From: JBJSXJ01 sp044235425
Lineage (GTDB): Bacteria > Planctomycetota > Planctomycetia > Pirellulales > Pirellulaceae
Reading direction: 5' to 3'
Length of the DNA: 64,000 bases
NCBI GenBank assembly: GCA_044235425.1
Contig: JBIIHW010000011.1
Coordinates: 62,001 to 126,000 of the forward strand
Shown: one piece after another, positions 35,529-43,770 of the stretch
How the letters are laid out: each line of letters starts with the position of its first letter
Numbering within the stretch: the first letter of the stretch is position 1
Notes under the pieces: model-generated
Seen by the model: only the letters and a program-made list of their open reading frames with translations
The model's database searches: none
What the model was told of the DNA's origin: nothing
Position numbers and translations under genes: made by a program

Positions 35529-38500
35529 ATGCGGCAGGTCGGGGCACGGAAGTTGGTCTTTAATTCGGCTCAGTCGAAGGGTGACTCGACGGTGAATCTT
35601 GATCGCTATCTCACTCCCTATTCTCCTCCACGGACGAACTTAATCGATGTACTCCGCTACTGGGCGCAGCAGCAGCCAAACGGGCTTGCGTTTGCGTTTT
35701 CCGACGGCGAGGTGGAAGAGGGACGGTTGTTGTATTCGGAACTGGATCGTCGCGCTCGAGCGATCGGTTCGCAGCTTTCGGCACTGGGTATGCGCGGCGA
35801 ACGCGCCATGCTGCTCTATCCCCCGGGACTTGATTTTGTCGCTGGCTTCTTCGGCTGCTTGTACGCCGGAGCGATGGCGGTGCCGGCCTATCCGCCGCGT
35901 AAGAACCGCAACATGGAGCGGATCCAGACGATTTCGGATGACTGCGATGCCCGCGTCGTACTCACCGTGCGCGATGTCACGGAGCGGATGAGTGAGGGGC
36001 TGCTGCAGGGTACGCCCAACCTGCAAAAGCTCAACTGGATCGCCACCGACTTGATTCCCGCCAGCGAGGGTGACGGCTGGAGTCCCCCGGATATCGATCC
36101 CAAACAGATCGCGGTGCTGCAGTACACGTCCGGTTCCACCGGAACGCCGAAGGGCGTCATGCTGTCGCATCGTAGCTTGATTGAAAACGCCATGTTGATT
36201 TGGAGTTGTTTCCAAACGACGCGCAGCGGCATGGGGTTGTCGTGGTTGCCGCTCTATCACGACATGGGCTTGGTCGGTGGCATCCTCAAGCCACTCTTCT
36301 GCGGCCGGCCAAATGTTCTTATGTCCCCGATGACCTTTTTGCAGAAACCCGTCCGCTGGCTCAAGGGCATCTCAAAATATGGCGTGACGATCAGCGGTGG
36401 GCCCAACTTTGCCTACGATCTTTGCGTGCAGAAGGTCACCGAAGAAGAAATGGAAGGGCTGGATTTAAGTCGCTGGGAGGTGGCGTACAACGGCGCCGAA
36501 CCAATTCGCTCCGGTACGCTGGACGAATTCGCACGTAAATTCGCGGCCGTCGGCTTCCGCTACGATGCCTTCCTGCCCTGCTACGGCATGGCCGAAACTA
36601 CCCTCATCGTTACCGGCTGTTACAAAAACGAAGCTCCGATCACGATGTCGCTGGACGGACGAGCCTTGGATGAGCATCGAGTGGTGCCTGTGGCTCGGGA
36701 ACATGCCGCCGCTCGCGTGCTGGTCAGCTGCGGAAATATTTTGCCGGGCGAAGAGGTGATCGTCGTTGATCCCGAATCTTTTGACCGACTGCCAGATTAC
36801 CAGGTGGGCGAGATCTGGGTGCAGAGTCCCAGTGTGGGTGGCGGCTACTGGAACAAGCCGGACATTTCTCGAGCGACATTCGAAGCGCGGCTGCGCGATG
36901 GACGAGGCCCCTTTTTGCGCACGGGTGACCTCGGCTTTATCAAGGACAAACAGCTCTACGTCACCGGACGACTCAAGGACCTCATTATCGTCCGCGGCGT
37001 GAATCGTTATCCACAAGATATCGAAATGACTGTCGAACGTTCCGATAACCGCTTGCAAGCTGGTGCGGTCGGTGCCTTCGCTGTCGATATGCAGGGACGG
37101 GAACGGTTAATCGTCGTTTCGGAAGTGGAACGCGCGCGACATAAAGATTGGAAGGATGTCATTCAGGCCATCCGTCGCAATGTGGCCGCGGAACATGATT
37201 TGCCGCCCGATGGCGTCGTCCTCGTACGCTTTGGCTCGATCCCCAAAACCTCCAGCGGCAAAATTCAGCGGCATGCCTGCCGCGAGGACTTCCTGGCGGG
37301 ACGTCTGCATGTTGTCGATCAGTGGTTTGTCTGGGATACCGGCGATGCGGCCACACTCGGAAACACCGGCGGTTCCGCCACCGGTAGCGATGCGGCAGCC
37401 GAAAGCTCCGTCGATCCGAAAGTGCTCGCAGTCGTGTTCGACCATGTGCGCGCCGTCGCCAAGGAACGGGCCCGCGAGCTCGCTTTCTCCACCAACATCG
37501 TTACCGATCTGGGACTCGACTCGCTCGAACGAGTGCAGATTGCCAGCACGTTGGAAGAAACCTTCGGTGGAAGATTCCCAGAAAGCGTCTTGTCGTCGAT
37601 TGAAACATGCGGCGAAGTAGCGGCCGCTATTCAGACTCACATGGGCACCGAGCCCCGATTGAATCGTGAACTGGCCAAACAGGCCGCCGGTTCGGCCTCC
37701 AAAGAGATTCCTGCCGAATGCTACGACTTCGCCCTGATGCCCGAATACCTGCGGCTGAAACAGACCATGGGCCTGCTCGACGCCACCGGCGTTCCCAACC
37801 CCTACTTCAGCGTGCACGAACGAGTGACGGCGGATACAACCTTCATCGGTGGCCGCGAATTGATCAGCTGGGCAACTTACAATTACCTCGGCATGTCCGG
37901 TGACCCAATCGTCTCCGCAGCTGCCAAACAGGCGGTTGACCAGTTCGGAACCAGCGTCTCCGCCAGCCGCCTCGTCTCCGGCGAAAAGCCGGTCCACCGG
38001 CAACTCGAACAGTCCATCGCTGAATACATTGGAGTTCAAGATTCGGTTGTCTTCGTCGGCGGTCACTCCACCAACGAAACCACCCTGGGACACCTCACCG
38101 GCCCCGGTGACCTCATTCTGCACGATTCACTCGCGCATAACAGCATCATTCAAGGTTGCATCCTCTCGGGTGCGCGTCGCCGTCCCTTTCCTCACAATGA
38201 CTGGCGCGCTCTCGATGAAGTGTTGCGCGAAGTCCGGCATGAATATCGTCGAGTGATGATTGCGATTGAAGGTGTCTACAGCATGGATGGTGACTACTCC
38301 GATCTGCCACGATTTGTGGAGATTAAGGAGCGTCATAAAGCACTGCTCTTTGTCGACGAAGCGCACTCCATGGGTACCATGGGACGATCCGGTCGCGGCA
38401 TGAGCGAGCACTTCGGTCTGGAAGCCGAACGAGTCGACTTATGGATGGGAACCCTGAGCAAAGCACTGGGCAGCTGCGGCGGTTACATCGCTGGGCGACG

Positions 38501-38921
38501 GGAATTGATCGAATACCTGAAGTACACCACTCCCGGATTCGTTTATAGCTGCGGGTTGCCTCCCAGTAACGCAGCCGCCGCCCTCGCGGCGCTGCGACTG
38601 CTCCGCGAGGAACCGCAGCGAGTCGTGCGGCTCCAACAACGCTCCCGGCTCTTCCTGGAACTGGCCAAACAGCGCGGATTGAATACCGGCTGGAGCGACG
38701 GGACACCCATCATCCCCGTCATCCTCGGCAACTCCGCGCTCGCCCTCCGTCTGTCCCGCGCCATGTTTGAACGCGGTATCAACGTTCAGCCAATCCTCTA
38801 CCCAGCCGTCGAAGAAGAAAAGGCTCGTCTGCGTTTCTTCATCACCGCCAAACACACCGAAGCCCAAATTCGCAAAACCGTCGACCTGCTCGCCAACGAA
38901 CTGCGCCGACTAACCAGCTAA
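35529..38921 (+). CDS. Fusion of fatty-acyl-AMP ligase, acyl carrier protein and alpha-oxoamine synthase
   Basis: One 1130-residue polypeptide with three catalytic parts. Residues about 25-590 are a fatty-acyl-AMP ligase with YTSGSTGTPKGVMLSH (from 199) and GRLKDLIIVRGVNRYPQD. Residues about 625-710 are an ACP whose phosphopantetheine serine lies in LGLDSLERV (Ser665). Residues about 740-1130 are a PLP-dependent oxoamine synthase like BioF or serine palmitoyltransferase, with FVDEAHSMGTMG and the lysine in GTLSKALGS (Lys978). Predicted chemistry: activate a fatty acid, load it on the ACP, then condense it with an amino acid by decarboxylation to give an amino-ketone lipid. ATG at 35529 is taken; GTG at 35592 is a serious alternative. 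Tandem repeats begin at the stop codon. Confidence 0.88.
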   Translation: MRQVGARKLVFNSAQSKGDSTVNLDRYLTPYSPPRTNLIDVLRYWAQQQPNGLAFAFSDGEVEEGRLLYSELDRRARAIGSQLSALGMRGERAMLLYPPGLDFVAGFFGCLYAGAMAVPAYPPRKNRNMERIQTISDDCDARVVLTVRDVTERMSEGLLQGTPNLQKLNWIATDLIPASEGDGWSPPDIDPKQIAVLQYTSGSTGTPKGVMLSHRSLIENAMLIWSCFQTTRSGMGLSWLPLYHDMGLVGGILKPLFCGRPNVLMSPMTFLQKPVRWLKGISKYGVTISGGPNFAYDLCVQKVTEEEMEGLDLSRWEVAYNGAEPIRSGTLDEFARKFAAVGFRYDAFLPCYGMAETTLIVTGCYKNEAPITMSLDGRALDEHRVVPVAREHAAARVLVSCGNILPGEEVIVVDPESFDRLPDYQVGEIWVQSPSVGGGYWNKPDISRATFEARLRDGRGPFLRTGDLGFIKDKQLYVTGRLKDLIIVRGVNRYPQDIEMTVERSDNRLQAGAVGAFAVDMQGRERLIVVSEVERARHKDWKDVIQAIRRNVAAEHDLPPDGVVLVRFGSIPKTSSGKIQRHACREDFLAGRLHVVDQWFVWDTGDAATLGNTGGSATGSDAAAESSVDPKVLAVVFDHVRAVAKERARELAFSTNIVTDLGLDSLERVQIASTLEETFGGRFPESVLSSIETCGEVAAAIQTHMGTEPRLNRELAKQAAGSASKEIPAECYDFALMPEYLRLKQTMGLLDATGVPNPYFSVHERVTADTTFIGGRELISWATYNYLGMSGDPIVSAAAKQAVDQFGTSVSASRLVSGEKPVHRQLEQSIAEYIGVQDSVVFVGGHSTNETTLGHLTGPGDLILHDSLAHNSIIQGCILSGARRRPFPHNDWRALDEVLREVRHEYRRVMIAIEGVYSMDGDYSDLPRFVEIKERHKALLFVDEAHSMGTMGRSGRGMSEHFGLEAERVDLWMGTLSKALGSCGGYIAGRRELIEYLKYTTPGFVYSCGLPPSNAAAALAALRLLREEPQRVVRLQQRSRLFLELAKQRGLNTGWSDGTPIIPVILGNSALALRLSRAMFERGINVQPILYPAVEEEKARLRFFITAKHTEAQIRKTVDLLANELRRLTS

Positions 38922-39079
38922 CCAGCGAACCAACTAACCAGCTAACCAGCTAACCAGCTAACCAGCTAACCAGCGAACCAACTGCCTGGCTAACCAGCGA
39001 ACCAACTGGCCTGGCTAACAACTGTCCGGCTAACAACTGTCCGGCTAACAACTGGCCGGCTAACAACTGGCCGGCTAAG
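38910..39079. repeat. Octamer and 15-mer tandem array overlapping a stop codon
   Basis: Begins with CTAACCAG units (some as CGAACCAA) repeated about a dozen times, then changes to four 15-bp units CTAACAACTGTCCGG or CTAACAACTGGCCGG at 39015-39074. The first octamers are the last codons and stop of the FAAL fusion gene. Octamers recur without spacers, so this is not CRISPR. Confidence 0.9.
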
Positions 39080-39290
39080 CTCGCCGCCGCACGCGCTCCC
39101 TCTCCGTGCCCCCCCGCCTCTCCGTGCGTAACCTCCAATTCCCCGCGTCCGCGTGCGCAATTCCCCCGCGGCTCCGTGCCCAATTCCCCTCCTACCCTGT
39201 GTCTCCGTCCGCGCCTCCCCCCTCCTCTCCCACCTCGCCGGCATCCTCGTGCACAGCTCTTCCTCCTTGCCACCGTGCCTACCCACGACC
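39080..39290. other. C-rich strand-asymmetric stretch
   Basis: About 200 bp strongly biased to C and T on the plus strand, with degenerate recurrences of TCTCCGTGC and CAATTCCCC. No gene is seen, and frames here lack ribosome sites. Such a purine/pyrimidine-biased tract could form unusual structures. Confidence 0.6.
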
Positions 39291-39295
39291 CAACG

Positions 39296-39331
39296 AAAAA
39301 GCCCGAAGCTGGCTGAGCCAACTTCGGGCTT
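39296..39331 (-). terminator. Rho-independent terminator of the following minus-strand gene
   Basis: A perfect 10-bp stem AAGCCCGAAG/CTTCGGGCTT with an inner TGGC/GCCA extension. Five A on the plus strand at 39296-39300 become a U-run on the minus-strand transcript. It sits 75 bases beyond the stop codon of the barrel gene at 39407. Confidence 0.8.
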
Positions 39332-39406
39332 CGTGCTACGCCGTCGGTTCGGATGATACCGCGAGCGTTCGATTGCGAGACACGATGGTCTCTAGTCTAT
39401 TCGACG

Positions 39407-40579
39407 TTACCGGTTGAGCGTGACGCCGAAGGTCAGGCCCACCAGCAACAGATCTTCATCCAGGCGAGTGAAGTTGTTGCCTCGGCCAACGCCGCGAGCG
39501 TAGTCGGTCAAGTCCAAGCCCGCTCGCAATTGGAAGTCGCGAGTGACCGAGTAGGCCGCTTGGGCTCGTACCTGGAAACCGTAGACGAACTCCGAGTTGT
39601 GGCTGTCCTGACGCTGATTGCCCTTCAGTTCGAGCAGCACTTCCGAACCCGTACCGGCTCCGTCATACAACGTAGTCGTCGTGTAGTTCTGGAAGCTGAG
39701 CGACTGGAAGTTCTGCATGGCGAAGACGCGGAAGTCACTATCCAGAGTCCAGCGTGATCGTTCGGTGTACCAACGCAGACCGAGTTGACCACCCACCATG
39801 TTGTTGGTGACCTGCCAGAGGTTTTCCGACAGTCGTTCGAGGACGGCGTCATCGAGTGCGACGTTGGGATCAGGCAGCACCGGCACCGGATCACCCTCAT
39901 CCGTGAAGCGATCGTAGACGTCACGTCGAGTGCGATCGCGGAACTGATTCAAGCGCATCCCAAAGTAAGGTTCCATGATGCTGCCGCGGTGCAGCGGCTC
40001 GAGGCGGAACGTCTTGTTGATGTCGAAGGCGTTCAGGCGGCCGTAATTCAAGCTGTTAACCAGATCATAGGTGCGTTCGCCCGTGACACCATCGTTACGA
40101 TCCGTGGCCGGAAAGGTAGGAGCTTGCGCACCCGTTCCGCCATTTCCGCCGCCATTACCGCCACCATTATTGTTGCCGGTGTCCGGTTCGACATAGCGAT
40201 TGATGCGTTCCTGCCGCACCACATTGGCCGCATTGGGCCCCTGAATCTGCATGAACGACGCACTCCACCCATGGTTGCGCTCGGTCATGTAACCCAGCTC
40301 CCAGCGATACCCATAGGTGTAGTCGCCGTCTGTGTAAGACTGCTCGTTGCGCGGTCGAGACACATAGGTCCAGACACGATCAAACGAGCCGAACCATCCC
40401 GTGTTCGGTGTCGGTTCGCCACCGTACTCAGTGAGTTCGGCCGGCGCGAAGAATTGCAGATCCGGATGAAAGTAATCCGGATCAATAAACGGTTGGAAGG
40501 TCTGTGAACGGGCCTCGGCGGCAATTAATCCCGCCACCAAGGCAACCGCCAGACACACAATAAGCTTTGTCCTCGACAT
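39407..40579 (-). CDS. Putative outer-membrane beta-barrel protein
   Basis: A 390-residue exported protein. The signal peptide is MSRTKLIVCLAVALVAGLIA, cleaved near ARSQ. The mature part has alternating strands rich in aromatic and polar residues, e.g. YTYGYRWELGYMTERNHGW, LRWYTERSRWTLDSDFRVFA and YGFQVRAQAAYSVTRDFQLR. It ends in LLLVGLTFGVTLNR. A Gly/Asn stretch (GNNNGGGNGGGNGG) probably forms a loop near residue 135. It resembles planctomycete barrel proteins of the BBP7 kind, but the match is weaker than for the gene at 17183. A clear terminator follows. Function: outer-membrane structural protein or porin, uncertain. Confidence 0.7.
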   Translation of the reverse strand: MSRTKLIVCLAVALVAGLIAAEARSQTFQPFIDPDYFHPDLQFFAPAELTEYGGEPTPNTGWFGSFDRVWTYVSRPRNEQSYTDGDYTYGYRWELGYMTERNHGWSASFMQIQGPNAANVVRQERINRYVEPDTGNNNGGGNGGGNGGTGAQAPTFPATDRNDGVTGERTYDLVNSLNYGRLNAFDINKTFRLEPLHRGSIMEPYFGMRLNQFRDRTRRDVYDRFTDEGDPVPVLPDPNVALDDAVLERLSENLWQVTNNMVGGQLGLRWYTERSRWTLDSDFRVFAMQNFQSLSFQNYTTTTLYDGAGTGSEVLLELKGNQRQDSHNSEFVYGFQVRAQAAYSVTRDFQLRAGLDLTDYARGVGRGNNFTRLDEDLLLVGLTFGVTLNR

Positions 40580-40793
40580 GTTTTTTCGACCTCTGGCGTT
40601 CGCGGTCCGGTAAAGGTTTCCTGTCGCGCAAGGCGACCACGAGTATCATCCGTGTGGGTAGTATCGGAATTGCCTACCGTGCAAGTTGAGTAAGAACGGC
40701 AAAGCGTACCGTGAATTCCGATTGTTCTGCCCAGTCGTGGTAGCTTGGGCAGTTTGGGAAAGAAGTTGAGCGAATTCGCCCGCACTGCGGACC

Positions 40794-41141
40794 CTACAGC
40801 ATCATCACCACGCCCTCGACCAGACTAAGTCGAGCGTAGACGTTCAAGACCTGCTCGGCGTGCTGCACCGGCGGTTCGAGTGAAATGGCGATGTGTCGGC
40901 CCCCTCGCGCCTCGCGCAGCTGATGGCTGGGGTGCTCCGCTAGTTCCAAGACCTCGCGAATCGCTTCTAAGACCGCAAGGATAAACTGAGGATCGTTCGT
41001 GCCGATGACTTTGAAGAGCACCGTGGTGGGAAACGCGTGAGTTTCATTGAGCAGGTCGATACGGCGCTGCCGCGCTTCATCGACAACTCCCTCCCGACGC
41101 GCAGCTGCCTCCCGCCCGTCATGCTCTTCGAACTGGTTCAT
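40794..41141 (-). CDS. DUF493 (YbeD-like) domain protein
   Basis: A 115-residue protein whose C-terminal 85 residues match DUF493: HAFPTTVLFKVIGTNDPQFI, ISLEPPVQHAEQVLNVYARL and the final VVMML. This small ferredoxin-like domain is known from E. coli YbeD and has a suspected ligand-binding role. Its start codon overlaps the stop of the class II aldolase by 4 bp, so translation is coupled and it is the last gene of the BMC operon. Why a DUF493 protein should travel with a microcompartment is unknown. Confidence 0.85.
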   Translation of the reverse strand: MNQFEEHDGREAAARREGVVDEARQRRIDLLNETHAFPTTVLFKVIGTNDPQFILAVLEAIREVLELAEHPSHQLREARGGRHIAISLEPPVQHAEQVLNVYARLSLVEGVVMML

Positions 41142-42070
41142 CGTTGTCCTGCTTGGAGGGCGGCGAGCACTCGGTCCGTGATCAGTTTCACGAGTGCCTC
41201 TTGATCGAGTGCTCCAGCTGCAGCGGAAGCGGCGCCGGCCTTGGCAGCGCTGCTGCCACCACTAACACCACTCGCAGGAGGCGCCGCTGCGGCCCCTTTG
41301 GGGCTCATCGTCGGCGGTGCGGGAAATGCTTTTCGCTCCACTCCCGCCGATTGCCAGCTGTCACGGAAAACATCATTCGCGCAGATATCACAGTTCTTGT
41401 ATTCTTCCGTATTGCGAGGATCCGACCAGCCCCATTTCTGTTTGAGCTCCAGCAGCTCGCGCTCCTTTTGTTCATTGAAATAATGCACGCGGCCGAGATC
41501 TTTGGCGAGCATCAGAATACGGCAATAGGCATCCAGGATTTCTGTCCACCAGTAAGCCTTCTCCACATCTTCCCCATAACTCACCGTGCCGTGATTCGCC
41601 AGGATGATCACATTGGTCTTCGAGACAAATGGCAGAATCGTGTCGGCAAAGGCCTGGCCACCGGGAGTTTCATAACGGGTGATCGGGACATCGCCGAGGA
41701 AAACTTCTACTTCGGGAAGCACACATTGCGGAATCGGTTCGCGGGCGACTGCGAAGGCGGTAGCATGCGGCGGATGACAGTGGACGACGCTCTTGATGTC
41801 TGGCCGCTGCTTGTAAATTTCCAGATGCAAAAGCGCCTCGCTAGACCGCTTCTTGCGTCCTGCCAGTTGCTTGCCCGTCATATCGACCAGGGAGATATCA
41901 TCGGGAACGAGGAACCCCTTCGAGTGCATCGTGGGTGTACAGAGCACCTCGTTGTCGCCGATCCGCACCGTGATGTTGCCATCATTGGCGGCCGCGAAGC
42001 CTTTGTTGTAGAGACGTCGGCCAATTTCACAAATGTCTTGCTTGATCTTGTGCGCGTTGACAATCGCCAT
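41138..42070 (-). CDS. Class II aldolase (fuculose/rhamnulose-phosphate aldolase type) with encapsulation peptide
   Basis: This enzyme should split L-fuculose-1-phosphate or L-rhamnulose-1-phosphate into dihydroxyacetone phosphate and lactaldehyde. The metal-binding part shows VVHCHPPHATAFAV and ILANHGTVSYGEDVEKAYWW, typical of the class II aldolase/adducin family, up to about residue 215. Then come CDICANDVFRDSW, a 40-residue Ala/Gly/Pro-rich linker and a terminal amphipathic helix EALVKLITDRVLAALQAG. That helix has the form of a BMC encapsulation peptide, so the enzyme is predicted to be a core cargo of the microcompartment. It is 310 residues against about 215 for FucA, the extra length being linker and tag. 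Three bp separate it from the BMC-P gene upstream. Confidence 0.88.
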   Translation of the reverse strand: MAIVNAHKIKQDICEIGRRLYNKGFAAANDGNITVRIGDNEVLCTPTMHSKGFLVPDDISLVDMTGKQLAGRKKRSSEALLHLEIYKQRPDIKSVVHCHPPHATAFAVAREPIPQCVLPEVEVFLGDVPITRYETPGGQAFADTILPFVSKTNVIILANHGTVSYGEDVEKAYWWTEILDAYCRILMLAKDLGRVHYFNEQKERELLELKQKWGWSDPRNTEEYKNCDICANDVFRDSWQSAGVERKAFPAPPTMSPKGAAAAPPASGVSGGSSAAKAGAASAAAGALDQEALVKLITDRVLAALQAGQR

Positions 42071-42073
42071 GAT

Positions 42074-42367
42074 TTAGCTCTTCTTGGTTACAATATGAAT
42101 TTGATCCAATATGGCCGCAGCGTACGCATCGACGGCCTTAACTTGCGGACGAAACGGCTGAGCTGCTTCGGGACCCTCGCTGATCGCGATTCGATCGCCC
42201 AGGCCCGCTCCCAGCTCATCCCACACCACGATCGATTCCGCAGCTCGCGGTCCCGTCGTTGTTAGTTCACTCAAGGACAACGGCACGACCATTCGCAGCC
42301 GAGCTCCAACAAAGGATGGATGGCAGCGATTGAGCGTTACGGTTCCCACGACTTCGCCAATACGCAT
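42074..42367 (-). CDS. BMC-P vertex protein (EutN/CcmL family), copy 3
   Basis: A 97-residue pentameric shell-vertex protein. The family pattern is MRIGEVVGTVTLNRCHPSFV at the start, VVWDELGAGLGDRIAISEG in the middle and KAVDAYAAAILDQIHIV at the end. Pentamers cap the twelve corners of the icosahedral shell. It is one of three BMC-P genes in this operon; in this cell class the paralogues are usually unequal in sequence, as here. Short gaps of 3 bp on both sides indicate tight translational coupling. Confidence 0.92.
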   Translation of the reverse strand: MRIGEVVGTVTLNRCHPSFVGARLRMVVPLSLSELTTTGPRAAESIVVWDELGAGLGDRIAISEGPEAAQPFRPQVKAVDAYAAAILDQIHIVTKKS

Positions 42368-42370
42368 CGT

Positions 42371-43393
42371 CTATACTCCTGCTCGCGGTGCCGCGCCGAC
42401 TGTCTGTTTATCCACACTCGCCCACCGCTGCGGACAGATTCGGGGCCCATCCGCTAAAAACTGACGCACGATCGCACGCGAGGAATAAGCGGGGGTACGC
42501 TGCGGAGCGATAATCAGGAGGTTGGCGCCGATCGACTGCACCGCCGTACGCACCGCATCCACCGTCCCCGCCATGGTCGCTCGCAAGGTGGTCTGCCGAT
42601 TGGCCAGCCACACCGCCGCATCCGGCTCGCTCGATAATAAGATCCCCAGTCGACCACTGCTGCTCAGGACGGCCGCCAATTCGGCAATGGCTTGCGGCAG
42701 CGGACAGGCAACCAGCGATTCGACTAGCCAGCGATCCCGCGGCCAGATCGATTGCCAATTCCGCTGTGGCACCGCCGGATCATCGCCATGAACATACAGC
42801 GTACCCAGCCTTGCAGACGCGCTACCTTCCAACGTTTTTTTGCCGCTGCGACCCACTGCAGTCGGCAAACTCGCCGCGGCACCCCCCAGCAAGGCGTCCG
42901 TGTTCGAGTCGCGCTGAAGCTCGATTCCCTGTTTGCGCAAGAGATCGAGTGCCGTGGGCGTGACCACGGCCTTGGACGGCACGATCAACTGCCGGATACC
43001 GGCCAGTCGCCCTTGCAGAGTTGCTTGAGTGATCAGTCGCTGGTCGAGTTTCCAAGCGGCCAGCTCCGGGCTCCCCGTACCACTCCCAGTCGTATCGGCA
43101 ACGGGACTACTCGGTGCGGGACTACTCGGTGCGGGACTACTCGGTGCGGGACTACTCGGGGTTGCTGGCAGTACACCGACCACGCCGCCCTCACCAAGTC
43201 GGCGGATCGCTGTACCGGGCACTGTTGATACCGTTTCGGCCAGCGGCCGACTCGACGCGGGCGCGCTTGGCTGGTGCTGATTCAGTGCCGTCCCCTGCCC
43301 CGCCCCACTGACACTCGACGACGACGCCAGCTGGCTGCCGATCGCCTGGGCGATGGCTTGCACGAGAGCGTCGAGATGCGTGGCGTCGATCAT
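42371..43393 (-). CDS. BMC-associated protein with N-terminal targeting helix and RpiB-like C-terminus
   Basis: A 340-residue protein of unknown function. The N-terminus THLDALVQAIAQAIGSQLAS is an amphipathic helix resembling an encapsulation peptide. A Ser/Pro-rich linker follows, encoded partly by a 15-bp tandem repeat (SPAPSSPAPS). Residues about 130-185 contain LIVPSKAVVTPTALDLLRKQ, a phrase shared with EutQ/EutT-like proteins. From about 205 to the end, segments such as LGILLSSEPDAAVWLANRQ and AGTVDAVRTAVQSIGANLL recall the RpiB/LacAB sugar-phosphate isomerase fold, but the usual catalytic residues are not evident. It lies among shell genes and is probably cargo or a scaffold inside the compartment (inference). 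Confidence 0.75.
   Translation of the reverse strand: MIDATHLDALVQAIAQAIGSQLASSSSVSGAGQGTALNQHQPSAPASSRPLAETVSTVPGTAIRRLGEGGVVGVLPATPSSPAPSSPAPSSPAPSSPVADTTGSGTGSPELAAWKLDQRLITQATLQGRLAGIRQLIVPSKAVVTPTALDLLRKQGIELQRDSNTDALLGGAAASLPTAVGRSGKKTLEGSASARLGTLYVHGDDPAVPQRNWQSIWPRDRWLVESLVACPLPQAIAELAAVLSSSGRLGILLSSEPDAAVWLANRQTTLRATMAGTVDAVRTAVQSIGANLLIIAPQRTPAYSSRAIVRQFLADGPRICPQRWASVDKQTVGAAPRAGV
43103..43162. repeat. 15-bp tandem repeat, 4 copies, in BMC cargo-like gene
   Basis: Four copies of GGGACTACTCGGTGC, the last diverged at its 3' end, encode the SSPAP linker repeats between the targeting helix and the body of the protein. Confidence 0.9.
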
Positions 43394-43432
43394 GATGGAA
43401 AGCAGTTCACAAAAAAGTACGGAAAGGAATCC

Positions 43433-43693
43433 TTAGGAATCAATCGCCCCGATGGCGCTCCACCGCGCCGGGGCGCTTTCGACCTTCAGCCGCTCACGCA
43501 CAAAGCGCCCATCACTGGAAATCATGACCAGTTCTCCGGCCCCCGCTCCGACCGCATCGATCAGGATCAGTGGGTCACCGTCGGGTGACTGTCCGTCGGC
43601 CAGCAGCGGCTGCGCGATGAGCAGTTTTTGGCCCACCAGCGACTCGTGCTTGACGGTGGCCGTCGTATGGCCGAGGACGCGCGCTAGTTGCAT
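43433..43693 (-). CDS. BMC-P vertex protein (EutN/CcmL family), copy 2
   Basis: The family start MQLARVLGHTTATVKHESLV fixes the beginning; a frame open 42 codons further upstream overlaps the dehydrogenase gene and is not used. The core shows LILIDAVGAGAGELVMISSD, the glycine-rich EutN motif, and the total of 86 residues matches the family. It follows the aldehyde dehydrogenase gene by 77 bp and precedes the unassigned cargo-like gene by 39 bp. It forms pentameric shell vertices. Confidence 0.92.
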   Translation of the reverse strand: MQLARVLGHTTATVKHESLVGQKLLIAQPLLADGQSPDGDPLILIDAVGAGAGELVMISSDGRFVRERLKVESAPARWSAIGAIDS

Positions 43694-43770
43694 GGTTTGG
43701 TACGTGATGAAAACGAGTAGTAAAAAAACGAGTGATGGAAACGACGGGATCGGGTGCGAACAAAGCTTTG

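Noticed and set aside
37007..37017. TTATCCACA, a perfect DnaA box
   Set aside because: It lies singly inside the FAAL coding region; another single one near 42408 lies inside a BMC gene. No cluster or AT-rich unwinding region, so not an origin.
38910..39079. Tandem array considered as CRISPR
   Set aside because: Units of 8 and 15 bp follow one another without unique spacers and no cas genes are near.
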